Assembly (NCBI GenBank): GCA_964631375.1
Contig: CAZVYQ010000001.1
Coordinates: 95,622-159,621, forward strand
Source of the DNA: JAAYYM01 sp964631375
Lineage (GTDB): Bacteria; Bacillota; Clostridia; Lachnospirales; Lachnospiraceae
Length of the DNA: 64,000 bases
Direction: 5' to 3'
How positions within the stretch are numbered: the stretch's first letter is position 1; every line of letters begins with the position of its first letter. The position numbers and the translations under genes were made by a program. This document shows, piece after piece, positions 7,126-15,462 of this stretch. The notes below the pieces were generated by a model. That model was not told the origin of the DNA and ran no database searches. It worked only from the letters and a program-made list of their open reading frames with translations.

Positions 7126-9525
7126 CTATACGGATACTGTGGCTTTTTCTTCCACATATTTTTTAATATTAAATGCATTGGTATACTTATTAACCATATC
7201 ACCATCTACAATGACCAGCGTAGGTGCCTGCATCACTCTGTAACGCGTTGCAAGTTCGATATTCTCCTCAGCATCAATAATGACATATTTTTCATTTCTG
7301 AGGTATTCCTTTGCCAGCTTGCAATTCGGACAAGTCTTTGTAACGAATAAATATTTCACATGATCCATCGGTGCAATCTCAACAACCGGTTCTTCTACAT
7401 TTTCAGCAAGTGATGTAATCTTTACGATACTGCTGGTGGGGCGTTTCAGACTGGAATTGTCAATATCATACACAACACGGTTTTTATATTCCTGTAGCTT
7501 ACCATCATTCCAGTTCTGCACCGGGCGATAGTATCCTGTTATACGACTGTAAACCTCTGTTGCATTTCCACAGTGCGGACATACCTTCTGCTCACCTGCC
7601 AGATAACCATGCTCCTTACATACTGAATAGGTCGGTGACAATGTGTAATAAGGAAGTTTATAGTTCTCTGAGATCTTTTTCACTAAAGCTGCTGCTGCCT
7701 TCCAATCAGGAAGCTTCTCTCCAAGGAATGCATGGAATACAGTTCCTGAGGTATATAATGTCTGCAGATCATCCTGAATGTCCAGTGCATCAAATATATC
7801 AGCAGTATAATCAACCGGCAGATGTGAACTGTTCGTATAATATGGTGTATCTCCCTGACTACCTGCAGTTCTGATATTCGGCCAACGCTTCTTGTCATGC
7901 TTAGCAAGACGATAGGTTGTACTCTCAGCCGGAGTAGCTTCCAGATTATAAAGATCTCCGTACTGCTCCTGATAATCAGACAGACGATTTCTCATATGAT
8001 TCAGGACTTCCTTTGTGAATTCCTGTGTTCTCTTATCTGTCATATCTGCACGCAACCAATTTGCATTCAGACCAACCTCATTCATACCAATCAAGCCGAT
8101 CGTTGAAAAATGATTGTCAAAATTGCCAAGATAACGCTTTGTATATGGATATAAGCCTTCATCCAGCAGTTTTGAAATAACACCACGTTTCACCTTCAAA
8201 CTACGTGCTGAGATGTCCATCATTCTGTTCAGACGTTTATAAAAATCATCCTTATTTGCAGACAAATACGCAATACGTGGCATATTGATCGTTACAACAC
8301 CTACAGATCCTGTGCTTTCACCTGATCCAAAGAAACCACCTGTTTTCTTTCTCAGTTCACGCAGATCCAGTCTCAATCTACAACACATACTTCTGACATC
8401 ACTTGGTTCCATATCACTGTTGATATAATTTGAGAAATATGGAGTACCATATTTGGAAGTCATTTCAAATAATAAACGGTTATTTTCTGTATCGGACCAG
8501 TCAAAGTCCTTTGTAATGGAGTATGTCGGAATCGGATACTGGAATCCGCGACCATTCGCATCTCCTTCAATCATGGTCTCAATAAAAGCTTTATTGACCA
8601 TATCCATTTCCTGTTTGCAGTCTTTATATTGAAAGTCCATTTCCCTGCCGCCTACCACTGCAGGCAGATCAGCCAGGTCATTCGGAACTGTCCAGTCCAA
8701 TGTGATGTTAGAGAAAGGTGCCTGAGTCCCCCATCTGCTGGGAGTGTTCACGCCATAGATAAACGCCTCGATGCACTTTTTGACATCTTTATAAGTAAGA
8801 TGATCAACCTTAACAAACGGTGCAAGATAGGTATCAAAGGAGGAAAATGCCTGTGCACCTGCCCACTCATTCTGCATGATACCTAAGAAATTAACCATTT
8901 GATTGCACAACACGGAAAGATGAGCTGCCGGGGCGGATGTGATCTTGCCTCTGATCCCGCCAAGGCCTTCCATGATCAGTTGTTTGAGAGACCAGCCTGC
9001 ACAATAGCCTGTCAGCATAGACAAATCATGAATATGTATATCTGCATTGCGATGAGCCTCTCCAATCTCCTGGTCATAAATCTCTGACAACCAGTAGTTT
9101 GCGGTTACCGCACCAGAATTGCTTAAAATCAGACCTCCGACTGAATAGGTTACTGTGGAATTCTCCTTTACTCTCCAGTCTTCAACCTTGACATAACTGT
9201 TGACAACATCTTTGTAATCCAGGATGGTGGACTTCATATTGCGGATTTTTTCTCTTTGCTTGCGATACAGAATATAAGCCTTTGCCACATCTGTATAACC
9301 TGCCTGTTCCAAGACTGTTTCAACACTGTCCTGTATATCCTCTACATGGATACGATCTTCTTTCATTTTCGGCTGAAAATCAGAAGTAACACGAAGTGCC
9401 AGCAAATCAATAATATCATTATTGTACTGTTTCTCACAGGCAACAAATGCTTTCATGATTGCATCGTTGATTTTTGATAAATTGAAGTCTGTAACTTCCC
9501 CATCTCTTTTGATTACACTAAACAT
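7126..9525 (-). CDS. nrdD: Anaerobic ribonucleoside-triphosphate reductase with fused C-terminal redoxin domain
   Basis: NrdD is an oxygen-sensitive class III reductase that makes dNTPs with a glycyl radical. The 799-residue protein has an N-terminal ATP-cone (about 3-93), the catalytic barrel with M-C-C-R-L-R-L-D, and a C-terminal zinc site (Cys636, His639, Cys649, Cys652). The glycyl-radical motif R-I-T-G-Y-Y-R-P puts the radical on about Gly664. Unusually, it continues through a linker into a 78-residue domain (722-799) with C-P-N-C and a Q-A-P-T-L-V cis-proline loop, which looks like a glutaredoxin/NrdH-type redoxin. Redoxin-dependent class III enzymes are known (Methanosarcina), so the tail may be a built-in reductant. 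The activase gene nrdG is not adjacent and not in the window. Confidence 0.93.
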   Translation of the reverse strand: MFSVIKRDGEVTDFNLSKINDAIMKAFVACEKQYNNDIIDLLALRVTSDFQPKMKEDRIHVEDIQDSVETVLEQAGYTDVAKAYILYRKQREKIRNMKSTILDYKDVVNSYVKVEDWRVKENSTVTYSVGGLILSNSGAVTANYWLSEIYDQEIGEAHRNADIHIHDLSMLTGYCAGWSLKQLIMEGLGGIRGKITSAPAAHLSVLCNQMVNFLGIMQNEWAGAQAFSSFDTYLAPFVKVDHLTYKDVKKCIEAFIYGVNTPSRWGTQAPFSNITLDWTVPNDLADLPAVVGGREMDFQYKDCKQEMDMVNKAFIETMIEGDANGRGFQYPIPTYSITKDFDWSDTENNRLLFEMTSKYGTPYFSNYINSDMEPSDVRSMCCRLRLDLRELRKKTGGFFGSGESTGSVGVVTINMPRIAYLSANKDDFYKRLNRMMDISARSLKVKRGVISKLLDEGLYPYTKRYLGNFDNHFSTIGLIGMNEVGLNANWLRADMTDKRTQEFTKEVLNHMRNRLSDYQEQYGDLYNLEATPAESTTYRLAKHDKKRWPNIRTAGSQGDTPYYTNSSHLPVDYTADIFDALDIQDDLQTLYTSGTVFHAFLGEKLPDWKAAAALVKKISENYKLPYYTLSPTYSVCKEHGYLAGEQKVCPHCGNATEVYSRITGYYRPVQNWNDGKLQEYKNRVVYDIDNSSLKRPTSSIVKITSLAENVEEPVVEIAPMDHVKYLFVTKTCPNCKLAKEYLRNEKYVIIDAEENIELATRYRVMQAPTLVIVDGDMVNKYTNAFNIKKYVEEKATVSV

Positions 9526-9601
9526 CCCTCTACTCCCTTCCCATGTTGGTCCAGAAATCTATTCTTTTGTTTACATAAATATTGTAAAACCAACTAGGAA
9601 A

Positions 9602-9630
9602 ATTATAACATTGAGTTTTTCAAAAGTCAA
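9602..9630 (-). promoter_or_regulatory. nrdD promoter
   Basis: On the minus strand TTGACT (9625-9630), an exact 17-bp spacer and a perfect TATAAT (9602-9607) precede nrdD by about 80 bp. The NrdR-like boxes start 7 bp further upstream. Confidence 0.8.
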
Positions 9631-9637
9631 TAGAAAA

Positions 9638-9685
9638 ACACTAGATATTATGCCGACTTTTTGCATTCAACACAATATCTAGTGT
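9638..9685 (-). promoter_or_regulatory. Tandem NrdR-like boxes upstream of nrdD
   Basis: Two 16-bp sites resemble the NrdR box consensus acaCwAtATaTwGtgt. ACACTAGATATTATGC at 9638-9653 matches about 13 of 16, and ACACAATATCTAGTGT at 9670-9685 about 15 of 16. Their starts are 32 bp apart, about three helical turns, which is the spacing known for NrdR operators. They lie directly upstream of the -35. The same bases also form a long AT-rich inverted repeat that could end transcription of the preceding lipoprotein gene. Confidence 0.72.
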
Positions 9686-9703
9686 TTTTTAATTTTGCTC
9701 ATT

Positions 9704-10741
9704 TCATCTTGTTTTTAGAAACTCATACTCTCTCAGAGCCTTGGCATCATCAGGATAAACCTTTAGATATTCCTCCATCAACACAGCTGCCTTTTTAAAA
9801 TCATTTAAATATTCATATGCTACGATCTCATTATATTTCAAAATCTGCTGGATATTGTTTCCATCAATACTCATTCCCTTTTCAAAGGCCTCCAGTGCAC
9901 CTGCATAATCATCGGTTTTCAATTTACACAATCCGAGTTGATTCCAGACCTCTGCAGACTCATGTTTATCAAGGAAACTGACATACAGTGAAGCCGCATA
10001 GTTGATGTCACCCAACGCCTCATACGTCTTTCCAAGAAACAACACTCTCTCCTCATCGTTGTCAGAACCTCCCGCTTTTTCAAAGCTGTTTCTGGCATCC
10101 TCGAATTGACCGAGATAGTAATAAAACTTGCCCTGCTGATAGATACTCATTTTCGTATCACCTTCCAGAGCCTTACGCAGATAAACCTCACCTTCGCTCT
10201 TGTAGTCCTCATCCAGCAATGCCTCATTAATCCGGATATACAGATCATAATCCTTTGGAGTAATGCTGATCGCCTGATCAAAATCCTTGATGGCATCATC
10301 ATGCTGTCCGTTCCTCAGTGCAATTGACCCCCTCAGGAAATAAGCCTGTGCATTTTTTTCATCCAACTCAATAATCGCAGAATAGGTATTGTATGCTCCC
10401 TCAAGATTGCCATTTTTATACTCGGCAATCGCCAGATAATATGAGATGTCATATTCCATATCTCCCACCATACCGTTAGACTGTGAAAGTGCATTTTCAA
10501 AGGCTGCAATGGAATCATCGTATCTTGCCATGGCAAGATAGGCAATTCCCTGTCCACGGTAAGCCTGTTGGGCATTCTCACCTTTTTCCAATGCTGTTTC
10601 AAAATTCTGCTCTGCTACTTCGTATTCAAGATTCTGTAGTGCTGCCATTCCGGTACCGACCCAGGTATCCGTCCGTGTGGAACACGCAGTCAGTGTCATG
10701 GCTGAGATGATCAGCCCGATCACATAGTACTTTTTTTTCAT
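9704..10741 (-). CDS. TPR-repeat lipoprotein
   Basis: The 345-residue product has a lipoprotein signal peptide with lipobox L-T-A-C (Cys20), so it is probably anchored on the outer face of the membrane. The rest is a run of roughly eight tetratricopeptide-like helical repeats (for example A-Y-R-G-Q-G-I-A-Y-L-A-M-A and A-Y-F-L-R-G-S-I-A-L-R-N-G), suggesting a protein-binding scaffold. The ATG at 10741 is preferred over a TTG two codons upstream because GGGAGAG is 7 nt before it. It follows potD by about 23 nt and is probably the last gene of the pot operon. A specific role with the polyamine transporter is only suggested by position. Confidence 0.8.
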   Translation of the reverse strand: MKKKYYVIGLIISAMTLTACSTRTDTWVGTGMAALQNLEYEVAEQNFETALEKGENAQQAYRGQGIAYLAMARYDDSIAAFENALSQSNGMVGDMEYDISYYLAIAEYKNGNLEGAYNTYSAIIELDEKNAQAYFLRGSIALRNGQHDDAIKDFDQAISITPKDYDLYIRINEALLDEDYKSEGEVYLRKALEGDTKMSIYQQGKFYYYLGQFEDARNSFEKAGGSDNDEERVLFLGKTYEALGDINYAASLYVSFLDKHESAEVWNQLGLCKLKTDDYAGALEAFEKGMSIDGNNIQQILKYNEIVAYEYLNDFKKAAVLMEEYLKVYPDDAKALREYEFLKTR

Positions 10742-10764
10742 TTGCAAACTCTCCCAAGGTCAGA

Positions 10765-11814
10765 TCAGTTACATTGATTCTGGAATTCCTTCCATATTTC
10801 TGCATGCAGATCCTCTGCCTCTTTGCTGACGTTTTGGATGATCTCGCCCGAGGTAACACTGTCAGGTACAATCAGTGAATCCTTCCTATCTTCTGAAATG
10901 TACTCCTCTGCTGCCTTCGTTGTACAGTAATACCCGATAAACTCAAAGCATTTTGCCGATACCTCTGGTTTTAAAATGTAATTCAAAAAAGCATGTGCTG
11001 CCTCTGCATTAGGTGCTTTTGACGGAACAAATCCCGCCATTATACCAAAGCCAAGTCCCTCCTTCGGATAAGCAACAGACAACTCCGGATTGGCATCAAG
11101 TGCTGTATTGACCTGTGAGGTATACATGAATGCAGCATTAACCTCTCCGCTCAATATATAATCCTGTGTGTTGCTATCACTGATCAGTCGAATATTGGGC
11201 GCCAGTTCAAACAGTTTGTCTCCTGCGGCTTGAATCTTGGTTAAGTCCTCTGTATTAAAGGATTCACCCAGTGTCTTCAATGCCATACCATCTATCACCC
11301 TGTAATTCCCTATAATTGCCACATTATTCTTTAATGCAGGATTCCATAGATCTTCATATGAGGTAATCTCAAACCCAACTGCCTCCTTATCATACACGAT
11401 CAGAGGTATTCCTGCACCATAAGGCACTGTATATTCATTGGTCTCATCATAGAAAAAGCCCTGATACAGAGGATTAATCCCAGAGAAGTTCGGAATCTGA
11501 CTTTGATCAAGCTTCTGTGCCAATCCCTCTTGAATCACAAGATCAATGATATAATCATCTGCAATGACCAGATCATAATCTCCGCCCTTCGTTTCCTCCA
11601 GCTTAGCAAGCATATCCTCATCATAATCAAAATTGGAATAGTTGATCTTGATTCCGGTTTCCTCTTCAAAGCCTGTCAGAACCTCCTGAGGAAACATTCC
11701 ATCCCAAGTATACAAATTCAGTTCTCCTGCTCCTGCCTGACTCTTACCACAGCCGCAAAGCACAGTCGTCATCATAACAGCTGCTGATAATAACATAACC
11801 AATTTTTTCATCAT
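10765..11814 (-). CDS. potD: Spermidine/putrescine ABC transporter substrate-binding lipoprotein
   Basis: This 349-residue solute-binding protein has a signal peptide with lipobox L-C-G-C (Cys22), so it is tethered outside the cell. The mature part begins L-N-L-Y-T-W-D-G-M-F, typical of PotD/PotF, with N-Y-S-N-F-D-Y-D-E-D-M-L-A-K and G-G-D-Y-D-L-V-I-A-D further on. It delivers polyamines to PotB/PotC. A GGAGGAGA ribosome site precedes tandem ATGs. It lies 33 nt after potC in the order potA-potB-potC-potD. Polyamine specificity is inferred from family likeness, so related cargo is possible. Confidence 0.9.
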   Translation of the reverse strand: MMKKLVMLLSAAVMMTTVLCGCGKSQAGAGELNLYTWDGMFPQEVLTGFEEETGIKINYSNFDYDEDMLAKLEETKGGDYDLVIADDYIIDLVIQEGLAQKLDQSQIPNFSGINPLYQGFFYDETNEYTVPYGAGIPLIVYDKEAVGFEITSYEDLWNPALKNNVAIIGNYRVIDGMALKTLGESFNTEDLTKIQAAGDKLFELAPNIRLISDSNTQDYILSGEVNAAFMYTSQVNTALDANPELSVAYPKEGLGFGIMAGFVPSKAPNAEAAHAFLNYILKPEVSAKCFEFIGYYCTTKAAEEYISEDRKDSLIVPDSVTSGEIIQNVSKEAEDLHAEIWKEFQNQCN

Positions 11815-11847
11815 TCTCCTCCATTATATAGCACGTGTATTTAATTG

Positions 11848-12621
11848 TTACGATTGATGCTTCTGCTTCATCCTTTCTGCAAACAATACAATAAGTACAG
11901 TTACAAGCAGCATTAATGAAGCCAATGCATTTATTTCAGGTGTTATCCCTGTTTTCATTTTGGTATAAATTTTAATTGGAAGCAGATTCACCTTTGGACC
12001 GGTCACGAAAATACTGATAACAACATCATCAAATGACATTGCAAAGGCAAGCAGCTCACCAGACCAGATAGCCGGCATGATCAACGGTAGTATTATATCA
12101 AAAAATGCTCTGATCTGTGAAGCCCCCAAATCCCTGGCGGCCTCCTCCAGACTTTTGTCCATTCCAATCAGTCTCGCACTGACAGTGATAAAAATATAAG
12201 GAATGCAAAAAGCCGTATGTGCAATTACTAACGTTGTCATTCCGAATGGAAGCCCCATCAGAGAAAACATCGCTAAAAACACCATACCTAATATAATCTC
12301 CGGAATCATCAGCGGAAGGGTAGATAAATATGTGATCAAGGCATTGAATCGGCACGTGGTTTTACTCATGCCCACCGCTGCCAGTGTTCCGATGATAATA
12401 GACAGGAGTCCGCTGAGACCTGCTAGGATCACACTGTTTTGCAATGCCTCCATGATATCTCTCTGGCGAAACAGTTCGACATACCACTTGAGACTGAAAC
12501 CTCCCCAGACGGTAGAAATCTTTGATTCATTAAATGAATAGAATACTGTAACTATGAGAGGAATATACATCAAAATGATAATCACTGCAAGGTATACTAC
12601 AGGAAATCGCTTCTTTTTCAT
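11848..12621 (-). CDS. potC: Spermidine/putrescine ABC transporter permease PotC
   Basis: The 257-residue inner-membrane permease has about six hydrophobic segments and the ABC permease EAA loop E-E-A-A-R-D-L-G-A-S-Q near residues 165-175, where PotA docks. The motif P-L-I-V-T-V-F-Y-S-F-N-E-S near the N terminus is typical of PotC. Its start overlaps the potB stop by 4 nt (ATGA), indicating translational coupling. It pairs with PotB to form the channel. Confidence 0.93.
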   Translation of the reverse strand: MKKKRFPVVYLAVIIILMYIPLIVTVFYSFNESKISTVWGGFSLKWYVELFRQRDIMEALQNSVILAGLSGLLSIIIGTLAAVGMSKTTCRFNALITYLSTLPLMIPEIILGMVFLAMFSLMGLPFGMTTLVIAHTAFCIPYIFITVSARLIGMDKSLEEAARDLGASQIRAFFDIILPLIMPAIWSGELLAFAMSFDDVVISIFVTGPKVNLLPIKIYTKMKTGITPEINALASLMLLVTVLIVLFAERMKQKHQS

Positions 12622-13469
12622 ACAAGCCCCTCCAATTCTCTGGTGTGAAATAAACGCTTATATAATGCAATCAGCAGAGTTGTCAGAAGCATCAAAACCA
12701 CAGACAGAGCAGCAGCAAACGGCAGATTACGTCCCTTTGTGAGCTGTTCCTGAATCAGCGACCCTACAAGAACGATTTTATTGCCTCCCAATATATCTGC
12801 AATGAAAAAGAGACCCATTGATGGAATAAATGTTAAAATAACACCCGATAGCAATCCTGGCATCGTCAACGGCAGAGTGACCGTGAGAAATGCCTTCATT
12901 TCTGAAGCCCCCAGATCCCTTGACGCCTCCACCAGATTCCAATCCATTTTATCGACACTGGAATAAACAGACAGGATCATAAACGGAATCAATGCGTATA
13001 CCATACCGACTGTTACGGCAGGATACGAATACAATAACTTCAGCGGATGACTGATGATATGAAGCTTCATTAACACAGTATCCAGCAATCCGTTGCTGCG
13101 AAATACAATGATCCAGCCATAAAGTCTCATCAAGGAACTGGTCCAGAACGGGATCATCATGAGCAACATCACTCTACGTTTCCATTTTGCAGACAACTGT
13201 GCCATATAGTAACCAAACGGATACCCCAACAAAACGATAACCACCGTAGACAGCAGAGCAAGCTTCAGCGATTCGATAAAAGTATTCAGATATAGTGGCT
13301 CCAAGATCCTTTTGTAATGTTCCAGCGTAAACTCCGGTACAATCCCCCAAACCTGTGCCCTGCCCATAAAGCTCAGAATTACCATATAAACAAGAGGAAA
13401 TACCACGAACAGCAGCGTAAATACATAGATTGGAACCAATGCAAGATAAGCGAATTTATGTTTCTTCAT
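12618..13469 (-). CDS. potB: Spermidine/putrescine ABC transporter permease PotB
   Basis: The 283-residue permease has about six membrane segments and an EAA loop V-E-A-S-R-D-L-G-A-S-E near residues 180-190. The region P-F-W-T-S-S-L-M-R-L-Y-G-W is characteristic of PotB. The gene overlaps the end of potA by 14 nt and the start of potC by 4 nt. With PotC it forms the membrane channel of the polyamine importer. Confidence 0.93.
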   Translation of the reverse strand: MKKHKFAYLALVPIYVFTLLFVVFPLVYMVILSFMGRAQVWGIVPEFTLEHYKRILEPLYLNTFIESLKLALLSTVVIVLLGYPFGYYMAQLSAKWKRRVMLLMMIPFWTSSLMRLYGWIIVFRSNGLLDTVLMKLHIISHPLKLLYSYPAVTVGMVYALIPFMILSVYSSVDKMDWNLVEASRDLGASEMKAFLTVTLPLTMPGLLSGVILTFIPSMGLFFIADILGGNKIVLVGSLIQEQLTKGRNLPFAAALSVVLMLLTTLLIALYKRLFHTRELEGLV

Positions 13470-14199
13470 GTTTAATCTGCCTGCCTTTTTCTATAAATTG
13501 CCGAACGAATGGCGTTGCAGGATTCTCATAGATATCCTTAGGCGAACCGATCTGTTCTATCTTGCCCTCATGCATGACAACAATCCTGTCTGACAGATAC
13601 TCGGCCTCCTCCTGATCGTGAGTAATATAAATAAAAGTAATACCCAATTGTTTCTGTAGACGTTTTAACTCAATCTGCATCTGTCGGCGTAGCTGCAGAT
13701 CCAGAGCGCCCAGTGGTTCATCCAACAGCAATATCTTTGGATTGTTAATGACAGCTCGTGCGATCGCCACACGCTGTTTCTGACCCCCTGACAATTCATC
13801 CGGCTTTCTCTTTTCAAAGCCTGTCAACTGTACCAGCTCCAATACCTCTTGGACTCTTTTTTTGATCTCGGGCTTTGCTTTTCTTTGAAGCTTCAGTCCA
13901 TAACCAATATTGCCTTCCACATTCATATGCGGAAATAAAGCATAATTCTGAAATACAGTATTCACACTTCGTTCATTTGGTTCCTTTGCAGTTACATCTT
14001 CTCCCTCGATCAACACGCTCCCTGCATCTGTCTCAGTCAAGCCTGCTATGATTCTGATGGTGGTAGTCTTGCCACAGCCTGATGGGCCTAAAATCGTGAT
14101 AAACTCTCCTGCATGGGCACGCAGACTGATCCCCTTGAGAACCTGTATGCCGTCAAAACTCTTTTCTATATTTTGAATTTCCAATATTGCATGTTCCAT
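13456..14199 (-). CDS. potA: Spermidine/putrescine ABC transporter ATPase, short form
   Basis: The 247-residue ATPase powers the PotBCD importer. Visible motifs are Walker A G-P-S-G-C-G-K-T-T, the Q-loop V-F-Q-N-Y-A-L-F-P-H, the signature L-S-G-G-Q-K-Q-R, Walker B I-L-L-L-D-E-P and the H-loop I-T-H-D-Q-E. It stops about 100 residues earlier than typical PotA (about 350-380 residues), so the C-terminal TOBE/OB regulatory domain is missing. The end F-I-E-K-G-R-Q-I-K-H-E-E-T looks natural rather than frameshifted. The ATG at 14199 is chosen because AAAGAGG precedes it; an upstream in-frame start would overlap the MFS gene. Confidence 0.93.
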   Translation of the reverse strand: MEHAILEIQNIEKSFDGIQVLKGISLRAHAGEFITILGPSGCGKTTTIRIIAGLTETDAGSVLIEGEDVTAKEPNERSVNTVFQNYALFPHMNVEGNIGYGLKLQRKAKPEIKKRVQEVLELVQLTGFEKRKPDELSGGQKQRVAIARAVINNPKILLLDEPLGALDLQLRRQMQIELKRLQKQLGITFIYITHDQEEAEYLSDRIVVMHEGKIEQIGSPKDIYENPATPFVRQFIEKGRQIKHEET

Positions 14200-14215
14200 C
14201 GTCGATCCTCTTTCC

Positions 14216-15445
14216 TTATGCAGCTGTTGTTGTTTTCTGAATTGCAAATACTGCGAAAATCAATCCCAGTGCTGTTGCCACACTGCCGATCCTCAACATA
14301 CTGTCTACTCCGTAGGCATCTAACAGCCAGCCTCCCAGCAGACTTGCCAGAACTCCACCCAATGTAATTGCACCGGTCACAAACGCCTGCCCTTTTACAA
14401 GATCCTGTTTTGCAATAATCTGGTTGACATAAAAAATTGATGCCGGAATAAACATAGCATATGCAGCAAACTGAAACAGCTGTGCTGCATCCAACACATA
14501 TATATTTGATGCAAACATTGTCAATACTGCTTTTAATACAAAAAACACAAATGATCCTTTCAAAATCAGCGAGCATCTCACTTTTTGGACCAAATGTGTA
14601 AACAACATCATGGCCGGTAATTCAATTGCTGCTGCGAGTCCTATTCCGAACCCCATATCCTTTGTATTGCCCCCTACATCATTCGTGATCTGGATAAAAT
14701 AATTATTAATCATAGAATGAGAGGTAAAGGTAAATGTAATTGCCAATAACAACAGGATAAAACGTTTGTATTTTGATACGAATTCGATTATGCCAGAAGC
14801 ACTCTGTTCGCTTTCCTGTGTCACATTCTCTGTCTGTCCCGCTTCGTTTTCCGTCCTATCGCGGCTGATCTTAAAGGTATACACAAAGAAAATCAAAATA
14901 ATAAAGAAGCAAACCGACACAATCGGTGAAGCCTCAGGTCCGAAACGCTCCACCAATACGCCTACAATATAAGAACAGGCGGCAAAGGACAGAGAACCAA
15001 GCCCTCTTGCAAAGCCAAAATTAATCTTGATCCCTTTGTTAATCGCATACATTCCCAGAGCACTGATCAGCGGCTGCAGTGAAAACAGAATTGTCAGCTC
15101 CAATACCAGCAACACTGCCAGAACAGACAACACATTGGGAATCAAACAGCGTACTGTTGTCAGCATGGCAGCTGCAAGTGCAAGCAAGGCAATCAAATTC
15201 TTCAATGCGATTTTCTTAGTTGTATCTGCAAAAACTGCAATTGCCGGCTGTAAAAAAACAGCAAAAATATTCGCAAATGCCAATACAAGACCAATCTCAC
15301 TGTTGTTAAAGTTTCTGGACAGTAAAAAAACCGAGGCAAAACTATAACTACTGCAAAATATCGGCCAATAAGAGCCCTGTACTGCTGCATATCTTGCTGT
15401 ATATTTTGCAGCCATGCTGCGTTCTGACGTATCTCTTTTCATCAT
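14216..15445 (-). CDS. MFS transporter (MFS_1-like)
   Basis: The 409-residue protein has about 12 hydrophobic segments and resembles the LacY/nucleoside-permease branch of the major facilitator superfamily (Y-W-P-I-F-C-S-S-Y near the N terminus, P-A-I-A-V-F-A-D in loop 2-3). Substrate unknown. It begins 17 nt after the DUF2974 gene and ends 16 nt before potA, so it is probably co-transcribed with both. The position suggests a role in polyamine or small-molecule traffic, but nothing in the sequence fixes this. Confidence 0.8.
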   Translation of the reverse strand: MMKRDTSERSMAAKYTARYAAVQGSYWPIFCSSYSFASVFLLSRNFNNSEIGLVLAFANIFAVFLQPAIAVFADTTKKIALKNLIALLALAAAMLTTVRCLIPNVLSVLAVLLVLELTILFSLQPLISALGMYAINKGIKINFGFARGLGSLSFAACSYIVGVLVERFGPEASPIVSVCFFIILIFFVYTFKISRDRTENEAGQTENVTQESEQSASGIIEFVSKYKRFILLLLAITFTFTSHSMINNYFIQITNDVGGNTKDMGFGIGLAAAIELPAMMLFTHLVQKVRCSLILKGSFVFFVLKAVLTMFASNIYVLDAAQLFQFAAYAMFIPASIFYVNQIIAKQDLVKGQAFVTGAITLGGVLASLLGGWLLDAYGVDSMLRIGSVATALGLIFAVFAIQKTTTAA

Positions 15446-15462
15446 GCTATCCCCTGATTCTC

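Noticed and set aside
9636..9690. Long AT-rich inverted repeat read only as the terminator of the TPR lipoprotein gene
   Set aside because: The arms match NrdR boxes at the known spacing; the loop is over 20 nt and GC content is low, so a regulator site explains it better, though a terminator role is not excluded.
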